From the NCBI GenBank assembly GCA_963748295.1, contig CAVVIH010000005.1, positions 124,001 to 188,000 on the forward strand: DNA of 64,000 bases, read 5' to 3'. The notes under the pieces are model-generated. The model was not told where the DNA came from and ran no database searches. It was given only the letters and a program-made list of their open reading frames with translations. Each line of letters begins with the position of its first letter. Within the stretch, counting starts at the first letter, position 1. Shown one piece after another: positions 8,647 through 17,117 of the stretch. The stretch comes from CAVVIH01 sp963748295 (lineage in GTDB: Bacteria; Acidobacteriota; Vicinamibacteria; Vicinamibacterales; 2-12-FULL-66-21). Position numbers and translations under genes: made by a program.

Positions 8647-9132
8647 ATGCAGATTGAAATGACGATCAAGGGCTTGATGGTGGATCCGATTACGAACATG
8701 CCCATCATCATCCTGCGCGACAAGGACGGCCAGCGGGTGCTGCCGATCTGGGTCGGCGTGTTCGAGGCGAACGCGATCGCGCTGCAGATCGAGAACGTCA
8801 CCACCCCGCGGCCGATGACGCACGACCTCCTGCGCAACGTCATCTCCGACCTGAAGGCGGACATCGTCAAGATCGTCGTCTCGGATCTGAAGGAGAACAC
8901 GTTCTACGCGCTGATTCATCTCGTCGTAAACGGGGAAGCGATGGCTATCGACGCGCGCCCGAGCGACGCGATCGCGCTGGCGCTGCGGGCCCGCGCGCCC
9001 ATCTTCGTCGAGGACAGCGTGATCGATCACGCGAAGACGATCGACCTCGCGCCCGAAAAAGGCGACTCCGAGCGGCTGCAGAAGTGGCTCGAGAGCCTCG
9101 ATCCCGACGACATGGGCAAGTACAAGATGTAA
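8647..9132 (+). CDS. Bifunctional nuclease-family (BFN/DUF151) protein
   Basis: The product (161 residues from ATG 8647) matches the BFN/DUF151 family. It has an N-terminal strand MTIKGLMVDPITNMPIIILRD, then RVLPIWVGVFEANAIALQIE, and the strongly conserved IDARPSDAIALALRARAPIFV. Members from plants and thermophiles have been reported as nucleases with RNase and DNase activity, but the bacterial role is not settled. An AGGG ribosome site at 8636-8639 is 7 nt from this ATG; a GTG three bases earlier is the less likely start. The gene follows miaB by 24 bp and is likely cotranscribed with it. An acidic C-terminus (about 145-161) is typical. Confidence 0.85.
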   Translation: MQIEMTIKGLMVDPITNMPIIILRDKDGQRVLPIWVGVFEANAIALQIENVTTPRPMTHDLLRNVISDLKADIVKIVVSDLKENTFYALIHLVVNGEAMAIDARPSDAIALALRARAPIFVEDSVIDHAKTIDLAPEKGDSERLQKWLESLDPDDMGKYKM

Positions 9133-9311
9133 GGGAAGTAAGAAGTGATGCAGAAGTGCAGAAGTCATGGCGCCTTCTCTGAGGGATTTTGCATTCACTT
9201 CTTACTTCTAACTTCTTACTTCTAACTTTTCGGATACTGAATACCCCCGCCTGGTTTAAGATGTTCCCAATCGGCACATTCGTACCTCGAAGTTCGAACC
9301 TCTAACATCGA
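9133..9311. repeat. Gap before parA filled with AAGAAGT / ACTTCTTACTTCTAACTT word repeats
   Basis: The 179-bp spacer starts with GAAGTAAGAAGTGATGCAGA and continues with near-tandem ACTTCTTACTTCTA units at about 9195-9228. The two halves are roughly complementary (GAAGT against ACTTC) and could fold back on each other. A second phrase (CGAAGTTCGAACCTCTAAC) directly precedes the parA ATG. I see no ribosome site before parA. Confidence 0.55.
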
Positions 9312-10070
9312 ATGATCGTCGCTATCGCCAACCAGAAAGGTGGCGTCGGTAAGACCACGACGGCCATCAACCTGGCAGCGGCCCTCGCGCTTCGAGGGCG
9401 GCCCACACTCCTGATCGATCTCGATCCCCAGGCCAACAGCTCGATGTCGTATATCGACGTGACGCAGGTCACGCGCAGCGTGTACGACGCGATTGCGGAG
9501 CCGAACGTGGGATTCCCCGACGTCATCGTGCCCTCGACGACGATGCCGAACCTGTTCGTGGCGCCGTCGCGGATCGCGCTCGCGAAGCTCGAGTCGAAGC
9601 TGGTAGGGGAGCTCGACGCGCATTTCCGGCTCAAGGATCGTCTCGAGGCGGTGCGCGAGACCTATCCCAACATCGTCATCGACTGCCCGCCGACGCTGGG
9701 GCTGCTGACCGTCAACGCGCTGGTGGCGGCGACGCACCTGCTGATTCCGATTCAGTCGTCCTATTTCGCGCTCGAAGGGACCGACGACCTGCTGGAAACG
9801 ATTGAGAAAGTGCGCGCGCGGGCGAATCCCACGCTGCGCATCCTCGGCGTGGTGATCACCATGCACGATCGCCGGACCGCGCTCGCGCGCGACATCCGCT
9901 CGCAGATCGACAAGGTCTTTGGGGAGAAAGTGTTCAAGACCGTCATCACGAAGAGCGTGCGCCTGGAGGAAAGCCCCGCGTACAAGGAATCGATTTTTAC
10001 CTTCGCGCCCGACTCGAGCGGCGCGGCGGAGTATTACCGCCTGTGCGAGGAGGTGATGGACCGTGCCTAA
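9312..10070 (+). CDS. parA: ParA/Soj-family chromosome partitioning ATPase
   Basis: This 252-residue P-loop ATPase begins with the deviant Walker A motif NQKGGVGKTTTAINL (7-21), with both signature lysines K9 and K14. It continues with the A' segment TLLIDLDPQANSS and Walker B IVIDCPPTLG. ParA binds DNA non-specifically when it carries ATP and is released by ParB, which moves origins or plasmids apart. It overlaps parB by 8 bp. The length is normal for chromosomal Soj, with no N-terminal helix-turn-helix as seen in plasmid type Ia proteins. The neighbours are not dnaA or gidAB, so whether this is the only chromosomal pair cannot be judged here. Confidence 0.92.
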   Translation: MIVAIANQKGGVGKTTTAINLAAALALRGRPTLLIDLDPQANSSMSYIDVTQVTRSVYDAIAEPNVGFPDVIVPSTTMPNLFVAPSRIALAKLESKLVGELDAHFRLKDRLEAVRETYPNIVIDCPPTLGLLTVNALVAATHLLIPIQSSYFALEGTDDLLETIEKVRARANPTLRILGVVITMHDRRTALARDIRSQIDKVFGEKVFKTVITKSVRLEESPAYKESIFTFAPDSSGAAEYYRLCEEVMDRA

Positions 10071-10884
10071 GCGAGGACTGCCGTCAACCGTGCGGATGCG
10101 CCACGACGAGCATTACGTCGAGGCGCTGACCAGCTCCGCGGGCACGCCGATCGGCCGGATGGTGCCGATCGACCTGATCGACCCGAACCCGAACCAGCCG
10201 CGGCAGGTCATGGGCGACCTCTCCGAGCTGATGGCCTCGATCGCCGAGAAAGGCATCATCGAGCCGATCATCGTCCGGCAGCGCGGCCGGCGGTTTCAGA
10301 TCGTCGCCGGCGAGCGGCGCTACCAGGCGGCGGTCCAGGTCGGGCTCCGCGAGATTCCGATCGTCATTCGCGAGGTGGACGACAACGAGATCGTCGAGAT
10401 CGCGCTGGTCGAGAACATCCAGCGGAAGGATCTCACCGCGTTCGAAGAGGCGGAGGCGCTCCATGGACTCGCAACCAAGTGCGGCTACACGCACGAGGAC
10501 ATGGCGCGGCGGCTGGGGAAGTCGCGGACGTCGATTACCGAGTCGCTGTCGCTGAACAACATGCCCGACGAGGTCAAAAACCTGTGTCGGCTGGCCGACA
10601 TTACCTCTAAATCGCTGCTTTTGCAGATAGTTAGGCAAGGCGACCCACAGAAAATGGTCGCCCTGGTCGAGAAAATCGCCCGCGACGGCGGCTCCACGCG
10701 CGCCGAAGTGCGGAAAGAGACCGCCAAACCGAAGGCCGGCCGTCCCAAGGCGTTCGTCTTCAGCTACAAGGCACCCACCAAGGCCTTCAACCTCCAGTTG
10801 AAGTTCAACAAGTCGCGCGTGGAGCGCGACGAAGTCATCTCGGCGCTCGAAGCGATCCTCAAGGAACTCCGGGCGCAGCATTAG
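10063..10884 (+). CDS. parB: ParB/Spo0J-family partition protein (CTPase, DNA-binding)
   Basis: The 273-residue protein starts at a GTG that overlaps the end of parA. The ParB/Srx domain includes PNQPR, then IIVRQRGRRFQIVAGERRYQ with the GERR nucleotide box that binds CTP in this family, and VENIQRKDLTAFEEAEAL. A helix-turn-helix follows (MARRLGKSRTSITESLSL), and a short basic C-terminal part (about 225-273) takes the place of the dimerisation domain. ParB loads at parS sites and spreads. No clear parS lies nearby. The C-terminal half differs from that of textbook Spo0J and is probably lineage-specific. Confidence 0.9.
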   Translation: MPKRGLPSTVRMRHDEHYVEALTSSAGTPIGRMVPIDLIDPNPNQPRQVMGDLSELMASIAEKGIIEPIIVRQRGRRFQIVAGERRYQAAVQVGLREIPIVIREVDDNEIVEIALVENIQRKDLTAFEEAEALHGLATKCGYTHEDMARRLGKSRTSITESLSLNNMPDEVKNLCRLADITSKSLLLQIVRQGDPQKMVALVEKIARDGGSTRAEVRKETAKPKAGRPKAFVFSYKAPTKAFNLQLKFNKSRVERDEVISALEAILKELRAQH

Positions 10885-11288
10885 GGGCTTCCGCCTGAAG
10901 GGGGTGCTTCCGCCTAAAGGCGGAAGCTACAAGACTGCAGGAAGTCAGAGCGCGGCGACAGGGAGCTTCCGCCTCAGGCGAAAGTTACGAAACGCCGAAC
11001 ACCGCATGAGTGAGCTCCGCCTTTAGGCGGAAGCACCGCAAGTTGTCACGGTCGAGACGCAGAGCAAGCCCAACGCCCAGCGCCGAAGGGCGCCTTTCCG
11101 GTCCTAGGCCCCCGGGACCCTGGCCCCTTAGTTAACATAACACTCATTATCAGACCCTAAGGAAAAGCCCAGGAAAAGCCGGCTGTGGAAGGTTTGCGGA
11201 GGCTCGAGGCGGGCTACCGCCCTAACGTTCGAATACTGTTATCCTGAGTCGCAAGCGCCGAACGCCGAGCGCCCAGCGCCGACCATCA
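10885..11288. repeat. 404-bp gap with TCCGCC palindromes and CGCCGAGCGC words
   Basis: No credible gene is present. The first 150 bp hold at least four copies of a TTCCGCCT element. One forms a perfect hairpin, with arms GCTTCCGCC (10906-10914) and GGCGGAAGC (10919-10927) and loop TAAA. A variant lies at about 11013-11034. The middle has GCCCAACGCCCAGCGCCGA and a TGGCCCCTTAG phrase. The end (about 11256-11283) is a run of CGCCGA/GCGCCCA words that abuts the lptFG start codon. A possible promoter lies in the AT-richer stretch around 11225-11245 (GAATACTGTTATCCT), but I cannot assign it firmly. Confidence 0.6.
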
Positions 11289-13655
11289 ATGTTGAAGACC
11301 ATCGACCGCTACCTGATTCGCGAAATCCTGCCGCCGTTCGGCCTCGCGGTCCTGATCTTCACGTTCCTCCTGCAGCTGCCGCCGCTGATGGAGGAACTCG
11401 AGCGGCTGGTCGCCAAAGGGGTCGCCTGGAAGACGGTCGGCCACATGATCGTCTTGCTGGCGCCGCAGGCGCTCGGGCTCACGATTCCGATGGGCTTGCT
11501 GGTCGGCATCCTCGTCGGCCTCGGCCGCCTGTCGAGCGACCGCGAAGGGGTTGCGCTCCTGGCTTGCGGGGTCAGCCCGTACCGGCTGCTGCGGCCGATC
11601 ATGCTGCTGGCGACGGTTTCGGCGGCGGCCACGCTCTACGTGATGGTCTGGGCCATCCCGGACAACAACCAGAAGTACCGCGAAATCCTCTACGACGTCA
11701 TCGCGAAGAAGGTCGAGTCCGACGTCCGCGCGCGCGTGTTCTTCGAGGAATTCCCGCCATGGGTGCTGTTTCCCCGCGACGAGGCGCCGGCCGGACAGCA
11801 CGGCTGGAAGGACCTGATGGTCGCCAACACCGGACAGCCGGGTCTCCCGGAAATCCATTTGGCCGAGCGCGGCCGCCTCGTGCTCAACCGCGAGCAGCGC
11901 CAGGTCGCGCTGATTCTGAGCAACGGGAAGCGGTACCGCACGGCGAAGCCGGGGGAGACCGAGACCTATGAATTCCCCGGTGACCTGATCCTGCAGCTTG
12001 ACCCGAACTCGGTGTTCCCGCCAATGGATCTGCCGCGCGGGGTCACCGAGAAGACGGTCGCCGAGCTCCGGAAGACGATTGCGGAAAAGGTAAAGAACAA
12101 CATCTCGCCGCACCCCGAAGTGATGGCGATCCACGCGAAGTTCTCGATTCCCGCCGCCTGCCTGGTGTTCGGCGTGATGGCTCTCGCGCTCGGTCTGTCC
12201 GTCGCGCGCGATGGCAAGTTCTCGGGCTTCGTCGTCGGAATCGGGGTGATCTTCGCCTACTACACGGTGATGTTCCTGGCGGAGTCCGCCGCGAAAGGAC
12301 ATCAGGTCCCGGCCTGGACCGCCCGCTGGATCCCGAACCTGGTGCTCGGTCCGATCGGGGTGATCGCGCTGATCTGGCGCGCCAGATACACGGAAGGCCG
12401 GCTTCCCTTCCGGATTCCGTTCCGGCTGCCGTCACTCCCCGCGTGGATCAAACGCGCGGCTGACGTGCAGGCGCCAGGCGCCGCAGCCGCATCGCCAGCG
12501 CATCGACGCCATACGGGGTCCGGCCGCAGGCCGGGCACGGTGATCGTCGTCAGGATCCCGCGGATGAGAGTCCCTGGGCCCGGCCTGATCGATCGCTACA
12601 TCAGCCGGATTTACCTGCGGGTCGTCGGGCTCTCGTTCCTCGGGCTGCTCGGCATCTTCTACATCTCGACCTTCATCGACAAGTCGGACAAGGTCTTCAA
12701 GGGCCAGGCGAGCGTCGGGGCCGTAACCACGCTGCTCGTCTACATGACGCCGCAGTTCGTCTACTTCATCATCCCGATCGCCGCGTTGCTCAGCGTGCTG
12801 GTGACGTTCGGGCTGCTCTCGCGCAGCAGCGAGCTGACGGTGATGAAAGCCTGCGGCATCAGCCTCTATCGCGCCGCCGCCCCCGTCGTCCTCCTCGGCG
12901 CGCTCTTCAGCGTCGTCCTGTTCGGGCTCGAGCAGCGCATCCTCGCGCACGCCAACCGACAGGCCGAGATTCTCGACTCGCAGATCCGCGGCAGGCCGCC
13001 GCGCACCTACAGCGCGCTGAACCGGCGGTGGGTGATCGGCCGCGACGGCGCGATCTATCACTACGGCTTCTACGATCCGGTCGCCAGCGAGCTCGGGAAC
13101 CTCTCGATCTACGAGTCGAGGAAGGATCAGTGGGCCCTCGCCTCGCATACGTTCATGAAGCGGGTCGTCTTCCGCGGCGGCGTGTGGCAGGGCGAGGGCG
13201 GCTGGCGGATCGACTACAACGCCGCGCCGCCGCAGTGGGCGTCACTCCCCCGCCGGCCGCTGCCGAATCTGGAGGGGCCGGAGTACTTCGCGACCGAACA
13301 GCCGCTGGCGGAGATGATGACGGTCCCGCAGCTGCGCGCGTTCATCGACGAGCTGTCGTCGAGCGGACTGAATCACATTCCGTGGGAGGTGGCGCTGCAG
13401 CGGAAGATCGCCTTCCCCTTCGTCACCGTGGTGATGACGCTGCTCGCCGTTCCGTTCGGCGTCAGCACCGGACGCCGCGGCACGCTCTACGGCATTGGCC
13501 TGGGGATCGTGCTCGCGCTGTCTTACTGGATCATCAGCAGCGCATTCGTCGCGATCGGCCGCAGCGGCGTGCTGCCGCCGTTCCTCGCCGGCTGGGCGCC
13601 CAACATCCTCACGGCCGGCGTCGCCGGCTACCTGCTGCTGAGGGCGCGGACCTAG
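11289..13655 (+). CDS. Fused LptF-LptG lipopolysaccharide export permease
   Basis: The 788-residue ORF encodes two consecutive YjgP/YjgQ-type permeases. The first half (about 1-385) begins LKTIDRYLIREILPPFGLAV and ends with membrane spans around 300-360. A basic Ala/Pro/Gly linker (about 390-428) follows. The second half (about 432-788) begins LIDRYISRIYLRVVGLSFLG and repeats the same span-domain-span layout. LptF and LptG normally are separate proteins that pair in the inner membrane, use LptB ATP hydrolysis and pass LPS to LptC and LptA. Here one chain would supply both. An in-frame ATG at 12564 with AGGA 8 nt upstream could also start a separate LptG. No ribosome site is seen at 11289, where word repeats abut the ATG. 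Confidence 0.88.
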   Translation: MLKTIDRYLIREILPPFGLAVLIFTFLLQLPPLMEELERLVAKGVAWKTVGHMIVLLAPQALGLTIPMGLLVGILVGLGRLSSDREGVALLACGVSPYRLLRPIMLLATVSAAATLYVMVWAIPDNNQKYREILYDVIAKKVESDVRARVFFEEFPPWVLFPRDEAPAGQHGWKDLMVANTGQPGLPEIHLAERGRLVLNREQRQVALILSNGKRYRTAKPGETETYEFPGDLILQLDPNSVFPPMDLPRGVTEKTVAELRKTIAEKVKNNISPHPEVMAIHAKFSIPAACLVFGVMALALGLSVARDGKFSGFVVGIGVIFAYYTVMFLAESAAKGHQVPAWTARWIPNLVLGPIGVIALIWRARYTEGRLPFRIPFRLPSLPAWIKRAADVQAPGAAAASPAHRRHTGSGRRPGTVIVVRIPRMRVPGPGLIDRYISRIYLRVVGLSFLGLLGIFYISTFIDKSDKVFKGQASVGAVTTLLVYMTPQFVYFIIPIAALLSVLVTFGLLSRSSELTVMKACGISLYRAAAPVVLLGALFSVVLFGLEQRILAHANRQAEILDSQIRGRPPRTYSALNRRWVIGRDGAIYHYGFYDPVASELGNLSIYESRKDQWALASHTFMKRVVFRGGVWQGEGGWRIDYNAAPPQWASLPRRPLPNLEGPEYFATEQPLAEMMTVPQLRAFIDELSSSGLNHIPWEVALQRKIAFPFVTVVMTLLAVPFGVSTGRRGTLYGIGLGIVLALSYWIISSAFVAIGRSGVLPPFLAGWAPNILTAGVAGYLLLRART

Positions 13656-14029
13656 CGAGGCTGCCCCGGCGCGATCTCTTTCAGCGCGGCAATCAGATCG
13701 CTCGCCAGCAGGCCGTGGCGGTAGCCTTCGCGCAGCATCCGCTCGGCGAGCTGCCGCGCGATCTGCCCCTGGCGCGCGGTGTTCGTCTTCGGGCTCGCCG
13801 CCACGAACGTGCCCACCCCTCGCTTCACGTAGACGGTCCCTTCGCGTTCGAGCGTGCGGTAGGCGTGCTGGACCGTGTTCGCGTTGACCTTCAAGTCCGC
13901 CGCGAGATTCCTCACCGCCGGTAACGACTCTCCCGACTTCAGCACGCCGACCGCCACGCAGCGCTGAATCTCGTCGACGATCTGCCGGAAAACCGGCCGC
14001 GCGTCGGCCGTGTCCAAGGTGACTAGCAC
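13652..14029 (-). CDS. GntR-family transcriptional regulator (YtrA-like, short)
   Basis: The 125-residue protein has an N-terminal winged helix of the GntR type (about 10-77). It includes the motifs LKSGESLPAVRNLAADLKVN, ANTVQHAYRTLEREGTVYVK and GVGTFVA. A short helical C-terminus without a ligand domain follows, as in the YtrA subfamily. Such regulators often repress a neighbouring ABC transporter gene, but none is next to it here. The ORF opens with GTG at 14029 inside a tandem CTAG octamer array (14021-14060), which is a good candidate for its own operator. The 3' end overlaps the lptFG stop by 4 bp in convergent orientation. Confidence 0.85.
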   Translation of the reverse strand: MLVTLDTADARPVFRQIVDEIQRCVAVGVLKSGESLPAVRNLAADLKVNANTVQHAYRTLEREGTVYVKRGVGTFVAASPKTNTARQGQIARQLAERMLREGYRHGLLASDLIAALKEIAPGQPR

Positions 14030-14060
14030 GCTAGCATACTAGCGCACTAGTTCACTAGTA
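14021..14060. promoter_or_regulatory. Five tandem CTAG-centred octamers over the gntR start
   Basis: The tract reads GACTAGCA, CGCTAGCA, TACTAGCG, CACTAGTT, CACTAGTA without interruption. All five 8-bp units carry CTAG at the same place. It covers the GTG start of the regulator gene and the 30 bp upstream. It may be an operator array for autoregulation, or a slippage-prone repeat. Confidence 0.5.
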
Positions 14061-14085
14061 GGCAAGGCGGGCCGTTGAAACTGGG

Positions 14086-14166
14086 CGCGGGGTTCGGGCT
14101 CGGCGCTCGGCGCTCGGCGTTTTGGATTTGGGAGTTGGGCTTGTTGGGAGTTGGGAGTTGGCGCTT
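14086..14166. repeat. Word repeats (CGGCGCTCGG, TTGGGAGT) with a G-quadruplex motif
   Basis: After GGGCTCGGCGCTCGGCGCTC, the tract at 14130-14155 has four GGG runs separated by loops of 4, 6 and 4 nt (AGTT, CTTGTT, AGTT). This fits the standard G-quadruplex pattern on the plus strand. It lies immediately downstream of the PHP-protein gene, which is read from the other strand. Confidence 0.6.
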
Positions 14167-15828
14167 TTACCGAACAGCCTGGGCGAGCGCGGCGTCAGAA
14201 ACCCGGACCCAGCCGGAGGCCCCGGGTTTGGCGTTGGTCAGGTCGATCACGAGCAGGAGCGAGGTCGCGCCGCGGAAGTCAGGCCGCGGTCCGGTCGGGG
14301 CGTCAGCAGGAACGAGCTCGCTGATGGGGATGACGATGCGCCGCGGATCCCCGTCGAGGTAGAACGATCGCAGCCAGCGATCTCCCCCGCCGAACCGGAG
14401 CTGCGCCGAGACGCGCATCGGGCCGCTCGCGGCGGCGGTCAGCAGGATGCGGTCGAACTCGGGTAGCGGCGGATCCAGGGCCGCGGCCGCCGCGACGTAC
14501 TGGCTCGTTCGATCGCCCGCCTTCAGCTCGTAATTGAGGACCGCTTCGCCGTCCCGGACGTCGATGCCGCCTTGCGAGCCCTGATCCTTCTCCACCACCC
14601 ACGGTACGTCGCGAAGATGACGGACCACCTCGAAGAGCGGCTCGGATCCGATCGGTTCGAACATCGGCGCGATCAGGTGGATGGCATTGCCGGCAATCCA
14701 CGGCACGGGCGGCGTCCCGGGCGCGCCCGGAACGCGGACCTCCGGCCGGCAGGCCATCGCGCTGTCGGGATGGTGACGCAATTCGCCGGACGAAGACTCC
14801 CCCGCCTTCTGCCCGCCGCAGAGGAGCACGAGCGTTCCGCCCGGGGGAAGACTCGCCCGCGCGACGATCTCGACGTCGCCCTGAAACGGCAGCGAGTCGC
14901 CCATCATGGCTGTGGCGCCATCGACCAGCGCCGAGAAGTCCAGATACGCGGGCGCCGCCAGGCCGTCGATTGCCGAGAAGACACGTCCCCGCCGAATCGC
15001 GTCGACGACCACGCGGGCGTCGTCTGGTGCGGAGCCTGTGAGCGCGGAGCCTGCGATCACCGCGGTCGAGAACGAGCGAAAGCTGGCGTCGTAGGACGGG
15101 AACGTCGGGATTGGGAACGAGCGTTCTTCGCCAAGGCCTCCGTGTGCATCGTGCGCCGCGAGCGCGACGATCGGACGGCGCGACGCGAGGTCGTCCCAGC
15201 GCTCCACCGCGGAGGCAGGCAGACCCAGGATCGACGCGAGCGCGGGCCCCGGACGCACTAGCGCATAGAGCGGAAGCGCCGCCAGGCGCCACACCGATTC
15301 GTCGCGCCACTCGCTGTCCGCGTTGAGCCATTCGAGGCCGTCGATCGGCGCGGACCAGTCGGTCCACGCCAGCCCCATCTTCGAGGAGTACGGATGCGCG
15401 GCGATGCCGAACCCGCCAAGCCGGCGGACGTCCTCGACGACTGCGGCGGCTTCCCCACCGAGCGGGTAATCCGCCCGACGCATGTCGAGCGCGACGTAAT
15501 GACCGCCGTTGGTGCTGATTTCAACGGCGTCGATGCAGAGCACGCCGTTGACGTAACGCGGCGGATCGGGAATGCGAGTGCCGTCGCCGTGATCGGCGAA
15601 GACGACGAATCGGAGCCCCGCGCGCGCCGCCGCGGCGGCAACCGCGTCGCGGGTTCCCGCGCCGTCCGAGACGCTGCTGTGAACGTGGTAGGCGCCCCGG
15701 ACGGTACGTTCCAGAACGGCGGGGTTCACGCTGCCTGCGGCCGGGACCGGCGCAGGCGGAAGCGTGGTCGCGACGAAAAGAAAAACGGCGGCCAGAACGG
15801 CCGCCGCCATGAGCAGCAGTTTCCTCAT
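14167..15828 (-). CDS. Secreted PHP-domain metallo-phosphoesterase (CehA/McbA-like)
   Basis: The 553-residue protein has a signal peptide or anchor (about 1-30) and then a polymerase/histidinol-phosphatase (PHP) domain (about 40-260). The metal-binding motifs are GAYHVHSSVSDG, VVFADHGDGT, a glutamate in IDAVEIST, FGIAAHPYS and IVALAAHDAHG. The C-terminal half (about 290-553) is beta-rich and may be a carbohydrate- or membrane-facing domain. PHP proteins hydrolyse phosphoesters with two or three metal ions, and CehA members cleave carbamate-type esters; the substrate here is unknown. The gene follows metK by 27 bp. The signal sequence places it in the periplasm or outside the cell. Confidence 0.75.
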   Translation of the reverse strand: MRKLLLMAAAVLAAVFLFVATTLPPAPVPAAGSVNPAVLERTVRGAYHVHSSVSDGAGTRDAVAAAAARAGLRFVVFADHGDGTRIPDPPRYVNGVLCIDAVEISTNGGHYVALDMRRADYPLGGEAAAVVEDVRRLGGFGIAAHPYSSKMGLAWTDWSAPIDGLEWLNADSEWRDESVWRLAALPLYALVRPGPALASILGLPASAVERWDDLASRRPIVALAAHDAHGGLGEERSFPIPTFPSYDASFRSFSTAVIAGSALTGSAPDDARVVVDAIRRGRVFSAIDGLAAPAYLDFSALVDGATAMMGDSLPFQGDVEIVARASLPPGGTLVLLCGGQKAGESSSGELRHHPDSAMACRPEVRVPGAPGTPPVPWIAGNAIHLIAPMFEPIGSEPLFEVVRHLRDVPWVVEKDQGSQGGIDVRDGEAVLNYELKAGDRTSQYVAAAAALDPPLPEFDRILLTAAASGPMRVSAQLRFGGGDRWLRSFYLDGDPRRIVIPISELVPADAPTGPRPDFRGATSLLLVIDLTNAKPGASGWVRVSDAALAQAVR

Positions 15829-15855
15829 GGAACTGCTTTCCTGTGTCCCGGGTCT

Positions 15856-17007
15856 CTACACACCTGCATCCGCGCGGAGGGCGTTCGCCTTGTCGGTGCG
15901 CTCCCACGTGAATTCCGGCTCGCTGCGGCCGAAGTGGCCGAACGCCGCGGTCTTGCGGTAGATCGGCCGCCGGAGGTCGAGCATCTCGATGATCCCGCGC
16001 GGGGTCAGCTTGAAGTGGCCGCGCACGATCTCGCTCAGACGGTCGTCAGGCACCTGACCGGTTCCGAACGTATCGATCAGAACCGACACGGGCTCGGCCA
16101 CGCCGATCGCGTACGCCAGCTGCACCATGCAGCGCTCCGCCAGGCCGGCAGCGACGATGTTCTTGGCGACGTAGCGCGCCATGTAGCACGCCGAGCGATC
16201 GACCTTCGTGGGATCTTTTCCCGAGAACGCGCCGCCGCCGTGCGGCGCCGCGCCGCCGTAGGTGTCGACGATGATCTTGCGGCCGGTTACGCCGGCGTCG
16301 CCATGGGGACCCCCGACCACGAACCTGCCCGTCGGGTTGATCAGCACGCGCGTCTTCTTGTCCATCATCTCCGCGGGAATCACCCGCGACACGATCTTGT
16401 CGACAACGTCTTCGCGCAACGTGTCGTTGGAGACGAGCGAGCTGTGCTGGGTGGAAACGACGACGGTGTCGACCCGCACGGGACGGCCGTTGTCGTATTC
16501 GATGGTGACCTGGGACTTGCCGTCAGGTCTGAGGTACTCGAGGACGCCGTCACGCCGCGCGCACGAGAGCCCCTTCACGAGCTTGTGCGCGAGCATGATC
16601 GGCATCGGCATGAGCTCTTCGGTTTCGGTGCAGGCGTAGCCAAACATCAGGCCCTGGTCGCCCGCGCCTCCCGGATCGACGCCCATCGCGATGTCCGGGG
16701 ACTGCTCGTGGATCGACGACAGCACCGCGCAGGTCTCCGCGTCGAAGCCGAACTTCGCGCGGGTGTAGCCGACGTCCTTGATGGTTTCGCGGACGATCCT
16801 GGGAAAGTCGACGTAGCAGCTGGTGGTGATTTCGCCGGCGATGATCGCGAGCCCGGTGGTGACGAGGGTCTCGCAGGCGACGCGGCCCACCGGATCCTGC
16901 GCGAGGATTGCGTCGAGAATGCTGTCGGAAATCTGGTCGGCGATCTTGTCCGGATGTCCCTCGGTGACAGACTCCGAGGTGAATAAGTAGCGGCCGTTAC
17001 GGCTCAT
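15856..17007 (-). CDS. metK: S-adenosylmethionine synthetase
   Basis: MetK makes S-adenosylmethionine from methionine and ATP. The 383-residue product carries the family signatures FTSESVTEGHPDKIADQISD near the N-terminus and VDPGGAGDQGLMFGYA. It also has KTRVLINPTGRFVVGGPHGD and YGGAAPHGGGAFSGKDPTKVD, which hold the Mg, K and ATP-binding residues. Length is normal for the bacterial enzyme. The ribosome site AGGAG lies 10 nt upstream of the ATG. The 110-bp leader between this gene and the DUF4342 gene can form competing hairpins and may regulate it. Confidence 0.97.
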   Translation of the reverse strand: MSRNGRYLFTSESVTEGHPDKIADQISDSILDAILAQDPVGRVACETLVTTGLAIIAGEITTSCYVDFPRIVRETIKDVGYTRAKFGFDAETCAVLSSIHEQSPDIAMGVDPGGAGDQGLMFGYACTETEELMPMPIMLAHKLVKGLSCARRDGVLEYLRPDGKSQVTIEYDNGRPVRVDTVVVSTQHSSLVSNDTLREDVVDKIVSRVIPAEMMDKKTRVLINPTGRFVVGGPHGDAGVTGRKIIVDTYGGAAPHGGGAFSGKDPTKVDRSACYMARYVAKNIVAAGLAERCMVQLAYAIGVAEPVSVLIDTFGTGQVPDDRLSEIVRGHFKLTPRGIIEMLDLRRPIYRKTAAFGHFGRSEPEFTWERTDKANALRADAGV

Positions 17008-17117
17008 GTTTGCGGAGCTCCTGCAGAATTACAGAATTACTTGCTCGGTCGTGCCCGAGGAAGCAGAAGCCCGTCATAGGGCGGACGGGCGTATCAAATC
17101 CGCCCAATTTATCACAT
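17008..17117 (-). promoter_or_regulatory. Structured metK leader with mutually exclusive stems
   Basis: Stem A pairs 17069-17075 (GCCCGTC) with 17084-17090 (GACGGGC). Stem C pairs 17079-17085 (GGGCGGA) with 17099-17105 (TCCGCCC). The two share bases, so only one can form at a time. Stem B (CTCGG 17044-17048 with CCGAG 17055-17059) lies closer to the AGGAG ribosome site. Such switching is what an attenuator or SAM-sensing riboswitch would need. I could not match the sequence to a known SAM riboswitch class. Confidence 0.4.

Noticed and set aside
15394..16986. 530-codon plus-strand frame over metK and the PHP gene
   Set aside because: It is antisense to a certain metK and has no recognisable domain.
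17008..17117. SAM-II or another named SAM riboswitch
   Set aside because: A GTGATAAATT phrase recalls SAM-II, but the order of the conserved parts is wrong and the pseudoknot is not supported; it is kept only as an unassigned structured leader.
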